From Arthrobacter sp. 31Y (GTDB lineage Bacteria > Actinomycetota > Actinomycetes > Actinomycetales > Micrococcaceae): a stretch of 64,000 nucleotides of DNA. A model generated the notes under the pieces. The model worked only from the letters and a program-made list of their open reading frames with translations, had not been told where the DNA came from and searched no databases. Positions 10,646 through 20,882 of this stretch are shown piece after piece. How positions within the stretch are numbered: the first letter of the stretch is position 1; each line of letters starts with the position of its first letter. The stretch lies in assembly GCF_000526335.1 (NCBI RefSeq), contig NZ_JAFW01000001.1, positions 62,001-126,000 of the forward strand. Reading direction: 5' to 3'. The position numbers and the translations under genes were made by a program.

Positions 10646-11923
10646 GTGAAAACGTGGACCTCCCGCCCTGTACCTGAGCTGCCCGGCAGCCTGCCGCAAC
10701 TACGGCTGTATGACACAGCCCTCGGCCGTGTGGTGGACATTGAGAAACAGCCGGAGCAGTCGATGTATGTCTGCGGCATCACCCCGTATGACGCGACGCA
10801 TATGGGACATGCAGCCAGTTATGTGGCTTTCGATCTCCTGAACCGGGTCTGGCGCGACGCAGGTATTCGGGTGTCTTACGTCCAGAACGTGACGGACGTC
10901 GATGATCCGCTCCTTGAGCGGGCCACGGCCACCGGTGTGGACTGGCGGGACCTGGCGCAGAGTCAGATCGACCTGTTTCAGACCGACATGGACGCGCTCA
11001 ACGTCCTGGCGCCAAATCACTACATCGGCGCAGTCGAGGCAATTCCGGACATCGTCCCCGCCATTGAACGCCTCATTGCCGACGGCGTTGCCTATCGCGT
11101 TCAAGGAGGCGTTGGCGAGCCGGACGGCGATGTCTATTACGACGTCGAAATGGCCGGCAAACGCTCCGACGCCACCGATGCCTGGACCCTGGGCGACGTA
11201 TCCGGACTTGGCGAAACCGAAATGCTTGCACTCTTCGCGGAACGTGGCGGTGACCCCACAAGGCCGGGCAAACGCAATGCCCTTGACCCCCTGCTCTGGC
11301 GTGTCGCCCGTGACGGCGAACCCCACTGGCCCGGAGCGACCCTCGGGGATGGACGGCCGGGCTGGCACATCGAGTGTACGGTCATCGCTCAGAAGTACCT
11401 GCCAGCGCCCTTCACGGTCCAGGGCGGAGGATCGGACCTCATTTTCCCGCACCACGAAATGGGAGCCGGCCACGCGTATTCCCTTTCCGGAGTCCCTCTG
11501 GCACGCCACTACGCACACGCTGGCATGGTGGGCCTGGACGGGGAAAAGATGAGCAAATCCAAGGGCAACCTGGTTCTGGTCTCCAAGCTCCGTGCTGCCG
11601 GTGAGGACCCTGCAGCCATCCGCCTTGCCATCCTCGCCAACCACTATCGTTCCGACTGGTCGTGGACCGATGAGCAGTTCGCCGTAGCCAAGGACCGGCT
11701 GGCAGGGTGGCGGGAAGCCATCGATCACGCACCGGCCGGTTCGGCGGGGCCGTTGGTGGCCGCCATGCGTAATGCGCTGTCCAACGACCTCAACGCCCCC
11801 GGAGCCATCGCCGCCGTCGACCACTGGGCAGAGGGAGCGATCCGCTCCGCTGCGGACAACTCAGCGCAGGATGCCGCGCTTGTTACTGACGCAATCGATG
11901 CTTTGCTCGGGGTTGAGCTCTAA
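10646..11923 (+). CDS. mshC: Mycothiol synthesis cysteine ligase MshC
   Basis: 425 aa, GTG start. A cysteinyl-tRNA-synthetase paralogue: [17 protein letters not shown] carries the zinc-ligating Cys43 and the HMGH (HIGH) motif at 52-55; KMSKS is at 301-305; WHIECT and [12 protein letters not shown] are further cysteinyl-adenylate site motifs. It lacks the tRNA-binding C-terminal extension of CysRS and has the [10 protein letters not shown] sequence typical of MshC. It ligates cysteine to GlcN-myo-inositol using ATP, the third enzymatic step of mycothiol biosynthesis. It ends in a strong terminator hairpin shared with the convergent PAC2 gene. Confidence 0.95.
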   Translation: MKTWTSRPVPELPGSLPQLRLYDTALGRVVDIEKQPEQSMYVCGITPYDATHMGHAASYVAFDLLNRVWRDAGIRVSYVQNVTDVDDPLLERATATGVDWRDLAQSQIDLFQTDMDALNVLAPNHYIGAVEAIPDIVPAIERLIADGVAYRVQGGVGEPDGDVYYDVEMAGKRSDATDAWTLGDVSGLGETEMLALFAERGGDPTRPGKRNALDPLLWRVARDGEPHWPGATLGDGRPGWHIECTVIAQKYLPAPFTVQGGGSDLIFPHHEMGAGHAYSLSGVPLARHYAHAGMVGLDGEKMSKSKGNLVLVSKLRAAGEDPAAIRLAILANHYRSDWSWTDEQFAVAKDRLAGWREAIDHAPAGSAGPLVAAMRNALSNDLNAPGAIAAVDHWAEGAIRSAADNSAQDAALVTDAIDALLGVEL

Positions 11924-11940
11924 GCAACTCCCAAGGAAAA

Positions 11941-11975
11941 GGCAACGGCCCTGACGTCACGTCAGGGCCGTTGCC
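11941..11975. terminator. Bidirectional hairpin between mshC and PAC2 gene
   Basis: A 35-base inverted repeat identical to its reverse complement except at the central base. The outer arm reads GGCAACGGCCCTGACG and its complement. The stem is about 16 bp with a three-base loop. It lies 17 bases after the mshC stop and 19 bases before the end of the convergent gene, so it can serve both as an intrinsic terminator and as a collision point. There is no long U-tract on either side. Confidence 0.85.
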
Positions 11976-11994
11976 GTTACGGGGGACCGATCTC

Positions 11995-12900
11995 TTAGGG
12001 GCGCTCCTTGCCTCGCCGTTTCAAATACCGTTCGAATTCACGGGCAATGGACTCACCGGACGCCTCCGGCAGGTCAGCTGTGTCCTTCGCTTCTTCCAGT
12101 TGCCGTACATAGGCGGCAATCTCAGGGTCTTCGGTTGCGAGCTCGTCCACTCCACGTTCCCAGGCTTCAGATTCTTCAGCCAAGGCCTGGCTGTCCAAAG
12201 GAACCTGCAAGAGGTCCTCGATCCTGTGCAGGATGGCCAGCTGCGCCTTGGGGGAGGGCGGCTGCGCAACGTAATGCGGAACCGCTGCCCACAGTGACAC
12301 TGTCGGCAGTCCTGCCAGTAGCGCGAACTCTGCGAGCACACCCACAATGCCTACTGGTCCTTCATACTGGGAAGCCTCCAAATTCAGGCGCTCCCGCAGG
12401 GAACTGTCCTCGGTGGTGGTGCTCACCGGAATGGGCCGGCTGTGCGGAACGTCGGCAAGAAGAGCGCCCAGCAAAATCACAGAGTCCACTTTGAGCGCTT
12501 CAGCATGTACCAGCAGTTCGGTGGTGTAGGCGCGCCAGCGGTAGGAGGGTTCGGTACCGAGTACCAGCAACACATCCACGTTGCTGTCAGGAACTTCGGC
12601 CTTGTAAATCCGCGTTGAAGGCCATTTCACCTTCCGGGCGCCGGAAGACGTACGCCGCACGGTGGGGCGCGTGAACTGGAAGTCGTAATACTCCTCGGCG
12701 TCAACAGTGGCAACCTTCTTGCCGTCCCAGAGCTTGTTCAAGTAGTGCAGCGCATCGCTGGCGGCCTCGCCGGCGTCGTTCCAGCCCTCAAACGCGGCGA
12801 GCATTACGGTGACACGCTGGCCGTCCGCGGGTTCCTTGAGGAAACGCTCGGGCTCCGCGGTGATGTCCTGCCCTTCGGGGGTCCCGTCCACACTGTTCAT
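11995..12900 (-). CDS. PAC2-family protein (proteasome assembly chaperone fold)
   Basis: 301 aa. VTVMLAAFEGWNDAGEAASDALHYL is the typical opening of actinobacterial PAC2 proteins, followed by EEYYDFQFTRPTVR, the LLVLGTEPSYRWR strand and the LGALLADVPHSRP turn. The C-terminus is a charged helix ending in basic residues. PAC2 proteins share a fold with eukaryotic and archaeal proteasome-assembly chaperones. The bacterial role is unproven, but the gene sits in the mshC-to-proteasome neighbourhood, as I recall for mycobacteria. Divergent from the HAD hydrolase. Confidence 0.8.
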   Translation of the reverse strand: MNSVDGTPEGQDITAEPERFLKEPADGQRVTVMLAAFEGWNDAGEAASDALHYLNKLWDGKKVATVDAEEYYDFQFTRPTVRRTSSGARKVKWPSTRIYKAEVPDSNVDVLLVLGTEPSYRWRAYTTELLVHAEALKVDSVILLGALLADVPHSRPIPVSTTTEDSSLRERLNLEASQYEGPVGIVGVLAEFALLAGLPTVSLWAAVPHYVAQPPSPKAQLAILHRIEDLLQVPLDSQALAEESEAWERGVDELATEDPEIAAYVRQLEEAKDTADLPEASGESIAREFERYLKRRGKERP

Positions 12901-13023
12901 CCACTCACCCTACGTCCAAGACCCTGATGGATGCATGGCATTTCATGCCGAAGCGTGTCCGCGATTCGCCCACAGCGGAACCCGCGGACGGCCGCCCGTC
13001 AGGTTCCACGTAGACTGGAAACC

Positions 13024-13743
13024 ATGCATTCCTCACCCAGCCAGCCCCTCCTCAAAGCCGTGCTCTGGGATATGGATGGCACACTCGTGGACACCGAACC
13101 CTATTGGATCGCGGCCGAGCGGGAGCTGGTGGAGTCCCATGGCGGAACCTGGTCCCACCACCAGGCCATGCAACTGGTGGGGCAGTCCCTGCTGCACTCC
13201 GCTGCAGTCCTCCAGGCTGCCGGCGTCAGGCTTGAGGCCCGTGAAATCGTTGACACCTTGAGTGCACAGGTGATCGCGCAGGTCCGCAAAGAGGTTCCGT
13301 GGCGTCCCGGCGCACGCGAACTGCTGGATCAGCTCCACGAGGCAGGAATTCGCTGCGCGTTGGTGACCATGTCCGAAGGCCCACTGGCCGGCGTGGTGGT
13401 GGAGAGCCTTCCGAAGCCCTATTTCGAGTTCTTGGTCACCGGCGATACCGTCACCCATGGAAAACCGCACCCGGAGGCGTACCTCACGGCAGTGGAACGG
13501 CTCAAGCTGGAAGACCCCTCCGTGAGCATCCACCACTGCGTCGCCCTTGAGGATTCCATCCCTGGTGCCACGGCGGCCATTGCATCGGGCGTGATCACTG
13601 TGGGAATTCCCCATCAGGTGCCCCTCCCGGAAGACCCCCGAATGATCATGTGGCCTACGCTGGTTGGCCGTGCCGCACCCGATCTGCAAGAGCTGGTGGC
13701 GAACCGTTTTGCCGCAGCGAACCTGCTTGAAGGGGCCAACTAG
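13024..13743 (+). CDS. HAD-superfamily hydrolase (beta-phosphoglucomutase-like)
   Basis: 239 aa. The ATG at 13024 is placed 15 residues before the catalytic DMDGTLVDTE motif (nucleophile and acid/base Asp); a longer upstream reading lacks HAD sequence. TMSEG is motif II, the Lys of GKPHPE motif III, and ALEDSIPGATAAIASG motif IV. A helical cap between motifs I and II places it in subfamily IA. It probably acts on a small phosphorylated metabolite. The next gene starts at the base after its stop, so the two are translationally linked. Confidence 0.85.
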   Translation: MHSSPSQPLLKAVLWDMDGTLVDTEPYWIAAERELVESHGGTWSHHQAMQLVGQSLLHSAAVLQAAGVRLEAREIVDTLSAQVIAQVRKEVPWRPGARELLDQLHEAGIRCALVTMSEGPLAGVVVESLPKPYFEFLVTGDTVTHGKPHPEAYLTAVERLKLEDPSVSIHHCVALEDSIPGATAAIASGVITVGIPHQVPLPEDPRMIMWPTLVGRAAPDLQELVANRFAAANLLEGAN

Positions 13744-14910
13744 GTGACCAACCCCTCCACACCGCATCACTCGCAAGGCAAAAAGCGGGACGGCATCCCC
13801 CTCGGGAAAATTGCCGGCATTCCGGTCTACCTGGCCTATTCGTGGTTCATTATCGCTGGCTTCACGGTCATCGTGTACGGCCCGGCGTTGCTGGTTCGGA
13901 CACCTGGTCTCGGCATCGGAGCGTACTTCGTTGCCTTGGCCTACGCCCTGCTGCTTGCCGTGTCTGTGCTGGTCCACGAATTGGCGCATGCGCTCAGTGC
14001 AAAGGCCTTCAACTGGCCTACGGAAAAAATCGTGCTTAACCTTTGGGGCGGCCACACTCAGTTTGAGAGTTTCACGGCTTCACCGGGTCGCTCGGTAGTA
14101 GTCGCGCTGGCCGGCCCTGCTTCTAATTTCGTCCTGGCCGGCGGGATGTGGGCCGTGCTTTCCACCGGCGCCCTCAGCGGTGTCCCGGACACCCTCGCGA
14201 ACATCCTGATGTGGGCCAACCTCCTGATCGGTTTGTTCAACGTCCTTCCCGGTTTGCCCCTGGATGGCGGCCGCTTGGTGGAGTCCGCAGTGTGGAAAGC
14301 CACGGGCAGCCAGGACAAAGGCACCATCGCCGCCGGCTGGTCCGGCCGCATCATCGTCGCCGCATTGGTGATCTGGGTCATTGGCCTGCCGCTCCTCAAC
14401 GGCACGCCCTTGGACATCAGCCTCACCCTCATCACCGTCCTCGTCTGTGGTTTCCTCTGGATGGGTGCCTCAAGTTCCATTCACCACGCGAAGCTGCGCA
14501 GCCGTCTTTACCTCGTGAGTGCCGCGGGCCTGGCTGAACGAGCAGTAGGCGTGCCGAACTCGGCCACTGTGGCTGACGTCCTGGACATTTCACCGGCCGG
14601 AAGTCCCGCCGTCGTGATTTGCGGTCCGGACGGCAAGCCCCAGGGAGTGGTGGACTTCGATGCAACGCGGGGGGTGCCCGCCGCAAATACGACCACCACT
14701 CCAGTCACCGCCGTGGCGCATGCCCTGGCCCCCGGGGCTTACGTCCCGGAATGGTCCAAAGGGCAGGAATTGATTCAGTACTTGGCTCGGCTGGATGGCG
14801 GCGAATACGCTGTGGTTGACCACAACGGAATCGTCACCGGACTGCTTCGGCAGCAAGCAGTAGTGACTGCCATAACAGGTAAGGAAGCACGCAGGAGCGG
14901 ACGCTCCTGA
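13744..14910 (+). CDS. Site-2 protease family intramembrane metallopeptidase (M50)
   Basis: 388 aa, GTG start directly after the HAD stop. Six or so membrane helices. VHELAHAL contains the HExxH zinc motif, and NVLPGLPLDGGR supplies the third metal ligand Asp in the family's NxxPxPxLDGG motif. The C-terminal third (from about residue 250) is cytosolic, with a degenerate CBS-like repeat ending in GGEYAVVDHNGIVTGLL. This matches Rip3-like proteases of actinobacteria and archaea that carry CBS domains. It cleaves a transmembrane helix of an unknown substrate, often an anti-sigma or stress protein. Confidence 0.85.
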   Translation: MTNPSTPHHSQGKKRDGIPLGKIAGIPVYLAYSWFIIAGFTVIVYGPALLVRTPGLGIGAYFVALAYALLLAVSVLVHELAHALSAKAFNWPTEKIVLNLWGGHTQFESFTASPGRSVVVALAGPASNFVLAGGMWAVLSTGALSGVPDTLANILMWANLLIGLFNVLPGLPLDGGRLVESAVWKATGSQDKGTIAAGWSGRIIVAALVIWVIGLPLLNGTPLDISLTLITVLVCGFLWMGASSSIHHAKLRSRLYLVSAAGLAERAVGVPNSATVADVLDISPAGSPAVVICGPDGKPQGVVDFDATRGVPAANTTTTPVTAVAHALAPGAYVPEWSKGQELIQYLARLDGGEYAVVDHNGIVTGLLRQQAVVTAITGKEARRSGRS

Positions 14911-15028
14911 CTGCGTTGCCGGTAGAGTTACATGCCGGCGGTTACACAAAAGAGACCCATCGATTTTTTTGGCGCCCACCAGCCGGTCACACACCGCGGC
15001 CCAGTCGTACAGGAGCGAGGAACACCAC

Positions 15029-16093
15029 ATGAGCAGCGAAACCGCCGCCCCCGCAGCAAGCACAGGCACTGACGAGCCCTCCATCGGCTCGGCTGTACAG
15101 CCTACGGGCGCTGCACGACGCCGCGGGCCTTTCCGTGTGGGCGAGCGGGTCCAGCTCACGGACGAGCGCGGGCGGATGAACACCATCACGCTGGAAGTTG
15201 GCGGCGCTTTCCACACCCACCGCGGTTTCCTGAACCATGACGAAATCATCGGCAAGGTGGATGGCTCAGTGGTCAGCAACAACGTTGGCCAGCAGTACCA
15301 GACGTTGCGTCCTTTGCTCTCTGACTTCGTCCTGTCCATGCCCCGTGGTGCGGCAGTGGTTTACCCCAAGGACGCCGCCCAGATTGTCACCATGGCGGAC
15401 ATCTTCCCCGGCGCACGAGTTGTCGAAGCGGGCGTGGGTTCAGGCGCACTTTCCATTTCCCTGCTGCGTGCAGTCGGCGACGGCGGTTACCTCCACTCGT
15501 TCGAGCGCCGCGAAGAATTTGCTGACATCGCCCGTGGAAACGTTGAAACTATCTTTGGCGGTCCCCATCCCGCATGGCAGATCTCCCTGGGCGACTTCCA
15601 GGAAGAGGTGGTCAAGGCTGAAGCCCCGGGTTCCGTTGACCGGGTTGTCCTGGACATGCTCGCCCCGTGGGAGTGCTTGGACGCCGTCGCCACTGTCCTG
15701 GCTCCAGGCGGTGTTTGGATCAACTACGTGGCCACCGTCACCCAGCTGTCCCGCACCGCCGAGGCCATCCGCGCTGACGGCCGCTTCACCGAACCGGACG
15801 CCTGGGAGTCGATGGTTCGTGGCTGGCACCTTGAGGGCTTGGCGGTCCGTCCGGACCACCGCATGGTGGCCCACACCGGTTTCCTCCTGGTTGCCCGCCG
15901 TCTCGCTGACGGCGTCACCGGAATTTCCGTGAAGCGCCGCCCGTCCAAGACTGAATTCAGTGAAGAGGACCTCAACGCCTGGACCCCTGCAGCAGTGGGG
16001 GAACGCTCTGTGTCTGACAAGAAACTGCGACGGGCAGCGCGTGACGCAATCGCCGGGACCAACGTTCAGGATGATCCCTCAGTCACAAACTGA
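15029..16093 (+). CDS. trmI: tRNA (adenine-58-N1)-methyltransferase TrmI
   Basis: 354 aa. The ATG at 15029 follows an AGGAGCGAGG ribosome site at 15011-15020. After a ~35-residue Ala-rich leader come FRVGERVQLTDERGR and FLNHDEIIGK, then YPKDAAQIVTMADIFPGARVVEAGVGSGALS with the SAM-binding GVGSGALS loop, and DRVVLDMLAPWE (catalytic Asp region). This is the TrmI/GCD14 family, which makes m1A58 in the T-loop of tRNAs. Proteasome genes follow immediately, an arrangement I recall as conserved in actinobacteria. Confidence 0.92.
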   Translation: MSSETAAPAASTGTDEPSIGSAVQPTGAARRRGPFRVGERVQLTDERGRMNTITLEVGGAFHTHRGFLNHDEIIGKVDGSVVSNNVGQQYQTLRPLLSDFVLSMPRGAAVVYPKDAAQIVTMADIFPGARVVEAGVGSGALSISLLRAVGDGGYLHSFERREEFADIARGNVETIFGGPHPAWQISLGDFQEEVVKAEAPGSVDRVVLDMLAPWECLDAVATVLAPGGVWINYVATVTQLSRTAEAIRADGRFTEPDAWESMVRGWHLEGLAVRPDHRMVAHTGFLLVARRLADGVTGISVKRRPSKTEFSEEDLNAWTPAAVGERSVSDKKLRRAARDAIAGTNVQDDPSVTN

Positions 16094-16190
16094 CAAAGGT
16101 CACAATAGGGTTCGCATTCCGAATGTCACCCGGCACCCTGAGCTTTTCGGGACTAAGGTCTTGTTAAGCGCAGGAAGGGGCTGATGAATC

Positions 16191-17999
16191 GTGGATACGT
16201 CAAACAACGACCTTGGGCGGCCAACGCCGGAAGATGCAAACGACGCAGCGGAAAATACGGCTGGTAGGAGGCTTGGCGCGGTTCAACCGCCGGAGACCTC
16301 GAGTGAACTGACTGTTGCCGAACGGCAGATCAACATCCTTCGGGACAAGCTCCGCCACATCGACCGCCAGCTGGCAGCTGCGACCCAGAACAACGGCAAA
16401 CTTGTCAGCATGCTGGAAACGGCGAAGGCTGAAATTCTTCGCTTGAAGGGCGCCTTGGAGCAGGAGGGCCAACCTCCTTACAGCTTCGGCACCGTGGTGC
16501 AGATCAACCCGCGGAAGCAGCCGGCCGCCGGCAGTTCAGGTCAGGCCGCCACCGAAGAGTCTGTGGACATCTTCAACGCTGGCCGCAAAATGCGTGTGGG
16601 CGTCAGCCCGCTGGTGAACCTTAATCAGCTCGCCGTCGGGCAGGAAGTCCTGCTCAACGAGGCTCTGCTGGTAGTAGCGGGACTCGGCTACGAACGCGCC
16701 GGCGAACTGGTCACGCTCAAGGAAATGCTGGGCAAGGACCGTGCATTGGTGGTTGGACGCGCCGATGAAGAGCGTGTAGTCCGGTTGTCCGGTGCGCTCC
16801 AAAGCGTTCACCTGAAGGTGGGCGACGCGTTGTCGCTGGATTCACGCACAGGCTATGCGTTGGAGAAGGTCCCGCGCGCCGAGGTGGAGAACCTCGTCCT
16901 TGAAGAAGTTCCGGACATCACCTACCAGGACATCGGTGGCCTTGGCCCGCAGATCGAGCAGATCCGGGACGCAGTGGAGCTGCCGTTCCTCCACCCGGAC
17001 CTCTACCGGGAGCATGGGCTGAAGGCTCCTAAAGGTATTTTGCTTTATGGCCCTCCAGGCTGCGGCAAAACCCTCATTGCAAAAGCAGTAGCGAATTCCC
17101 TTGCTGCCAGGGCAGCAGAGCGGGCCGGCAATATCGACCTCAAGAGCTACTTCCTGAACATCAAGGGGCCCGAACTCCTGGACAAGTACGTGGGTGAGAC
17201 TGAGCGCCACATCCGCTTGATCTTCGCCCGCGCCCGCGAGAAGGCCTCGGATGGCAGCCCCGTGGTGGTCTTCTTCGACGAAATGGACTCGTTGTTCCGC
17301 ACCCGCGGTACCGGCGTTTCTTCGGATGTCGAAACCACCATCGTGCCTCAGCTGCTCAGTGAGATCGATGGCGTGGAGCGTTTGGACAACGTGATCGTCA
17401 TTGGCGCCTCCAACCGTGAGGACATGATCGATCCCGCCATCCTTCGTCCCGGTCGCCTCGATGTGAAGGTCAAGATCCAGCGGCCTGACGCCGAAGCTGC
17501 AGCCGACATCTTCGCCAAGTACATCACCACTGATTTGCCCTTCCACCCCCAGGATCTGGCTGAGTATGACGGCGATGTGCAGGCCACTGTGGATGCCATG
17601 GTCCAGCGCACGGTTGAGGCCATGTACTCCACCGAGAAGTCCAATGAGTACCTTGAGGTCACCTACGCCAACGGCGATACGGAGATGTTGTACTTCAAGG
17701 ACTTCAACTCCGGTGCCGTGGTCCAGAACGTGGTGGATCGTGCCAAGAAGTACGCCATCAAGGATTTGCTGACCACTCAGCAGAAAGGTCTTCGGATCGA
17801 TCACCTGCTCCGGGCCGTTGTGGATGAGTTCCGTGAGCACGAGGACATGCCGAACACCACCAACCCGGATGATTGGGCAAGAATCTCGGGCAAGAAGGGT
17901 GAAAGGATCACTTACATCAGGACCATCGTGCAGGGTAAGGCAGGTCAGGAGCCTGGCAAGTCCATCGAAACCACTGCCAACACGGGTCAGTACCTGTGA
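16191..17999 (+). CDS. arc: Proteasome-associated AAA ATPase ARC (Mpa)
   Basis: 602 aa. GTG at 16191 with GGAAGGGG at 16173-16180. An N-terminal coiled coil (about residues 40-90, [18 protein letters not shown]) captures Pup; two OB-like domains follow; the AAA module has Walker A GPPGCGKT at 287-294, FFDEMDSLF as Walker B, and an Arg-finger region. It ends in GQYL, the penultimate-Tyr motif used to open the 20S proteasome gate. It unfolds pupylated substrates and feeds them into PrcAB. Its stop overlaps the GTG of dop, placing both in one operon. Confidence 0.96.
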   Translation: MDTSNNDLGRPTPEDANDAAENTAGRRLGAVQPPETSSELTVAERQINILRDKLRHIDRQLAAATQNNGKLVSMLETAKAEILRLKGALEQEGQPPYSFGTVVQINPRKQPAAGSSGQAATEESVDIFNAGRKMRVGVSPLVNLNQLAVGQEVLLNEALLVVAGLGYERAGELVTLKEMLGKDRALVVGRADEERVVRLSGALQSVHLKVGDALSLDSRTGYALEKVPRAEVENLVLEEVPDITYQDIGGLGPQIEQIRDAVELPFLHPDLYREHGLKAPKGILLYGPPGCGKTLIAKAVANSLAARAAERAGNIDLKSYFLNIKGPELLDKYVGETERHIRLIFARAREKASDGSPVVVFFDEMDSLFRTRGTGVSSDVETTIVPQLLSEIDGVERLDNVIVIGASNREDMIDPAILRPGRLDVKVKIQRPDAEAAADIFAKYITTDLPFHPQDLAEYDGDVQATVDAMVQRTVEAMYSTEKSNEYLEVTYANGDTEMLYFKDFNSGAVVQNVVDRAKKYAIKDLLTTQQKGLRIDHLLRAVVDEFREHEDMPNTTNPDDWARISGKKGERITYIRTIVQGKAGQEPGKSIETTANTGQYL

Positions 18000-19669
18000 C
18001 AGCAAGGCCCGAGGGATTACCCGCAGAGAAACTTCCCGCAGGCGGCGCCATGCGCGTCATGGGCTCGGAAACTGAATATGGGATCCATGCGCCGTCAGCT
18101 CCGGGGGCCAACGCAACCATGATGTCCGCCCGGATCATTCAGGCGTACGCCACCGTTACCCGGCAACGGGCAGCTGGCGGTGCGGAGACCCGGTGGGACT
18201 ACACGGACGAGGAACCTCTTCACGATGCCCGCGGTTGGACCGTGGACAGGGCCGCGGCGGATCCAAGCCAGCTCACGGACCAACCGCCAGTGCTCGACGC
18301 CGAAGCGGTCGCCTTAGCCTATGGCCGCCAGGAACTGGAGCTGGACGGCGCGGACGAGTCCGGTTCTTTGCTGATGAACATGGTCCTCGGTAATGGTGCA
18401 CGCCTGTACGTGGACCACGCGCACCCCGAATACTCCAGCCCGGAGGTCACCAACCCCCGCGATGCCGTGGCTTGGGATGCCGCCGGCGATCTGGTTGCCT
18501 TGGCCACCGTCCGGAAGGTCGCGGCAGACACCTCCCTGCCACCCATCAACCTGTACAAGAACAACACTGACAACAAGTCCGTGTCCTATGGCTCGCATGA
18601 GAACTACCTCATGCCACGCGCGGTGCCTTTTGGGGACATCATCCGTGGGCTCACGCCGTTCTTCGTTACCCGCCAAGTGATGTGTGGTGCAGGCCGGGTG
18701 GGGCTGGGGCAGGACAGCTCAACGCCGGGGTACCAGATCAGCCAGCGGGCGGACTTCTTCGAAGCAGAAGTGGGGCTGGAGACAACCATCCGCCGCCCCA
18801 TCATCAATACGAGGGACGAGCCACACGCGACAGCGGACAAATACCGCCGCCTGCACGTGATCATTGGGGACGCCAACCTCAGCCAGTCCTCCAACTTCCT
18901 GAAGTTCGGAACCACGGCCATGGTCCTGAGCCTCATCGAGGCGGGACAGGCTCCCAAAATTGAGGTTCATGAACCCGTCCAGGCGCTCCAATCCGTCAGC
19001 CACGACACCACACTGACCACCACCGTCGGTCTCCTCGACGGACGGCGGGTGACAGCACTGGATGTGCAGTGGATGTATTTCGAGGCAGCCGCCAAGCTGG
19101 CCCAGGAGACGGGGGTGGCGGATTCAGTCACCGGTGATGGCCACACTCACCAGGTCCTTGCTCACTGGGAGTCCACGCTGACAACCCTGGGGACCGATCC
19201 TGATGCCGCTGCTTCGTCGGTGGAGTGGGTGGCCAAGAAGTCACTTCTTGAGGGCTACAGAAACCGCGACGGACTGGCTTGGGACGACGCCCGACTCGGC
19301 TTGGTGGATCTTCAATGGTCCGATATCCGGCCAGAGAAGGGACTCTACCACAGGCTCCTCTCCAGGGACCGGATGATGCGCATAGTTGACGACGGCGACA
19401 TCACCCGGGCGGTGACCGAACCGCCGTCGGACACCCGTGCATACTTCCGCGGGCGGTGCGTTTCCAGGTTCGGCAGGGACGTTGTGGGCGCCAGCTGGGA
19501 CTCGGTTATTTTTGATGTTCCAGGGCTGGGGAAACTGCAGCGGGTGCCTACGCGGGAGCCTTTGCGGGGAACCCGGGCTTTGACCGGCGCCCTCTTTGAC
19601 CGTCACACGGATGCTGCTTCTTTCCTGGCCGAATTGTTGGGTCAGAAGCCACCGCCTGCCAGGAGTTGA
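17996..19669 (+). CDS. dop: Pup deamidase/depupylase Dop
   Basis: 557 aa from the GTG overlapping arc's stop (GTGA). An internal ATG at 18050 starting at [11 protein letters not shown] matches the usual family N-terminus and may be the true start. Glutamine-synthetase-like fold: GSETEYG at about 23-29 (Mg/ATP Glu), [15 protein letters not shown] with catalytic Asp140, [17 protein letters not shown], and [24 protein letters not shown]. It deamidates the C-terminal Gln of Pup to Glu and removes Pup from substrates. The neighbouring Pup ends in Gln, so this activity is needed here. Confidence 0.95.
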   Translation: MTARPEGLPAEKLPAGGAMRVMGSETEYGIHAPSAPGANATMMSARIIQAYATVTRQRAAGGAETRWDYTDEEPLHDARGWTVDRAAADPSQLTDQPPVLDAEAVALAYGRQELELDGADESGSLLMNMVLGNGARLYVDHAHPEYSSPEVTNPRDAVAWDAAGDLVALATVRKVAADTSLPPINLYKNNTDNKSVSYGSHENYLMPRAVPFGDIIRGLTPFFVTRQVMCGAGRVGLGQDSSTPGYQISQRADFFEAEVGLETTIRRPIINTRDEPHATADKYRRLHVIIGDANLSQSSNFLKFGTTAMVLSLIEAGQAPKIEVHEPVQALQSVSHDTTLTTTVGLLDGRRVTALDVQWMYFEAAAKLAQETGVADSVTGDGHTHQVLAHWESTLTTLGTDPDAAASSVEWVAKKSLLEGYRNRDGLAWDDARLGLVDLQWSDIRPEKGLYHRLLSRDRMMRIVDDGDITRAVTEPPSDTRAYFRGRCVSRFGRDVVGASWDSVIFDVPGLGKLQRVPTREPLRGTRALTGALFDRHTDAASFLAELLGQKPPPARS

Positions 19670-19740
19670 GGGGCGCCCGCCACAGGATTATTCATCGCCG
19701 GCCAAAGCCGTCCGCAGCACCGGTCAGCGTGGCAATATGG

Positions 19741-19779
19741 CAGTAGGAAGTCTCCGTCTTCAGGAGACTGACAGTAGGG
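19741..19779 (+). promoter_or_regulatory. Stem-loop with flanking direct repeats in the pup leader
   Basis: AGTCTCC at 19749-19755 pairs perfectly with GGAGACT at 19763-19769 around a seven-base loop. The stem is bracketed by CAGTAGG at 19741-19747 and again at 19772-19778. The second copy runs into the GGGAGAAAG ribosome site of pup (ATG 19789). The structure could set pup translation or mark an RNA end between dop and pup. Function is inferred from position only. Confidence 0.45.
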
Positions 19780-19788
19780 AGAAAGAAA

Positions 19789-19992
19789 ATGGCAGCACAG
19801 GAGCAGCAACAACCGCAGTCACGGGAAACCGAGACCGAAGTGGACGTACCGGAGGCACCGCCGGCAGCACCGGAGGCACAGGCCTCTGACGCGACCCAGG
19901 GCGTGGATGACCTCCTTGACGAAATCGACGGCGTTCTTGAATCCAACGCTGAAGAGTTCGTCAGGGCGTTTGTCCAAAAGGGTGGCCAGTAG
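19789..19992 (+). CDS. pup: Prokaryotic ubiquitin-like protein Pup
   Basis: 67 aa, ATG preceded by GGGAGAAAG. Low-complexity Gln/Glu/Pro/Ala N-terminus, then the helix-forming [21 protein letters not shown] segment that binds ARC, ending in QKGGQ. The Gly-Gly-Gln terminus must be deamidated by Dop before PafA can attach it to lysines. It lies between dop and the proteasome subunit genes, as in other actinobacteria. Confidence 0.97.
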   Translation: MAAQEQQQPQSRETETEVDVPEAPPAAPEAQASDATQGVDDLLDEIDGVLESNAEEFVRAFVQKGGQ

Positions 19993-20071
19993 GCAGACCC
20001 GCCAGAGGATGTACTGCCCGGCCGGCGTGAGGCCGCCGGGCATCGGAATGCAGAGTCGAAGGAGTGCAGCA

Positions 20072-20881
20072 ATGCAGGACCCATCAACCGGCCCCCTGGC
20101 CACCCAGGCAACGTCTTCTTTCACGGAGCATCTTCAACGCTCGCGTCCCGAACTTCTTCCTTACAATCAATCGTTACCCGCCGGCCTGGTGCCGCCGTCT
20201 CCCCATGCCACCACCATCGTGGCTTTGACTTACGCCGGGGGAGTGCTGATGGCCGGAGATCGCCGCGCCACCATGGGCAACATCATCGCCAGCCGGCACA
20301 TCGAGAAAGTGTTTCCGGCTGACGAGTACTCGGTCCTCGGCATTGCCGGTACCGCTGGCCTGGCCATTGACATCACAAGGCTTTTCCAGGTTGAGCTGGA
20401 GCATTACGAAAAAATTGAAGGCACCCTCCTCAGCCTCGTGGGCAAGGCCAACCGTCTGGGCGCCATGATTCGTGGGAACTTGCCGATGGCGATGCAGGGT
20501 ATGGCAGTCATTCCCTTGTTCGCCGGCTTCGACCTTGGTTCCGGTGTGGGCCGCTTGTTCTCCTACGACGTCACAGGCGGCCGCTACGAGGAACAGGAGC
20601 ATCACTCTGTTGGTTCCGGTTCGGTGTTCGCCCGCGGCGCCCTGAAGAAACTGTGGAAGCCTAATTTGTCTGAAGAAAACGCCGTAGCAGTAGCCGTTGA
20701 GGCACTCTACGACGCCGCCGACGACGACTCCGCCACTGGCGGTCCTGACCCCGTCCGGCAATTGTGGCCGGTGGTATATACGGTCGATCGATCCGGCAAC
20801 CGGCGTGTCCCTGAGCGGGACCTGGCCGCGGTAGCCGGCACAATCGTTGAATCGCGGGCTGCCGCTGGACGGGAGGCCTGA
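20072..20881 (+). CDS. prcB: 20S proteasome beta subunit PrcB
   Basis: 269 aa. The ATG at 20072 has AAGGAG at 20059-20064; earlier in-frame starts overlap pup. A 46-residue propeptide ends before HATTIVAL, so Thr47 becomes the catalytic N-terminal threonine after self-cleavage. [15 protein letters not shown] includes the conserved Asp, and Lys is in [15 protein letters not shown] matches the beta-type C-terminal part. It forms the two inner heptameric rings that degrade substrates. One base separates its stop from the prcA start. Confidence 0.96.
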   Translation: MQDPSTGPLATQATSSFTEHLQRSRPELLPYNQSLPAGLVPPSPHATTIVALTYAGGVLMAGDRRATMGNIIASRHIEKVFPADEYSVLGIAGTAGLAIDITRLFQVELEHYEKIEGTLLSLVGKANRLGAMIRGNLPMAMQGMAVIPLFAGFDLGSGVGRLFSYDVTGGRYEEQEHHSVGSGSVFARGALKKLWKPNLSEENAVAVAVEALYDAADDDSATGGPDPVRQLWPVVYTVDRSGNRRVPERDLAAVAGTIVESRAAAGREA

Positions 20882-20882
20882 T

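Noticed and set aside
10700..11824. Long frame antisense to mshC
   Set aside because: Shadow frame; mshC on the plus strand has all catalytic motifs.
16842..18005. 387-codon frame antisense to arc
   Set aside because: No family features; arc is unmistakable on the other strand.
19907..20071. Extended N-terminus of prcB overlapping pup
   Set aside because: The ATG at 20072 has AAGGAG and leaves a normal-length propeptide.
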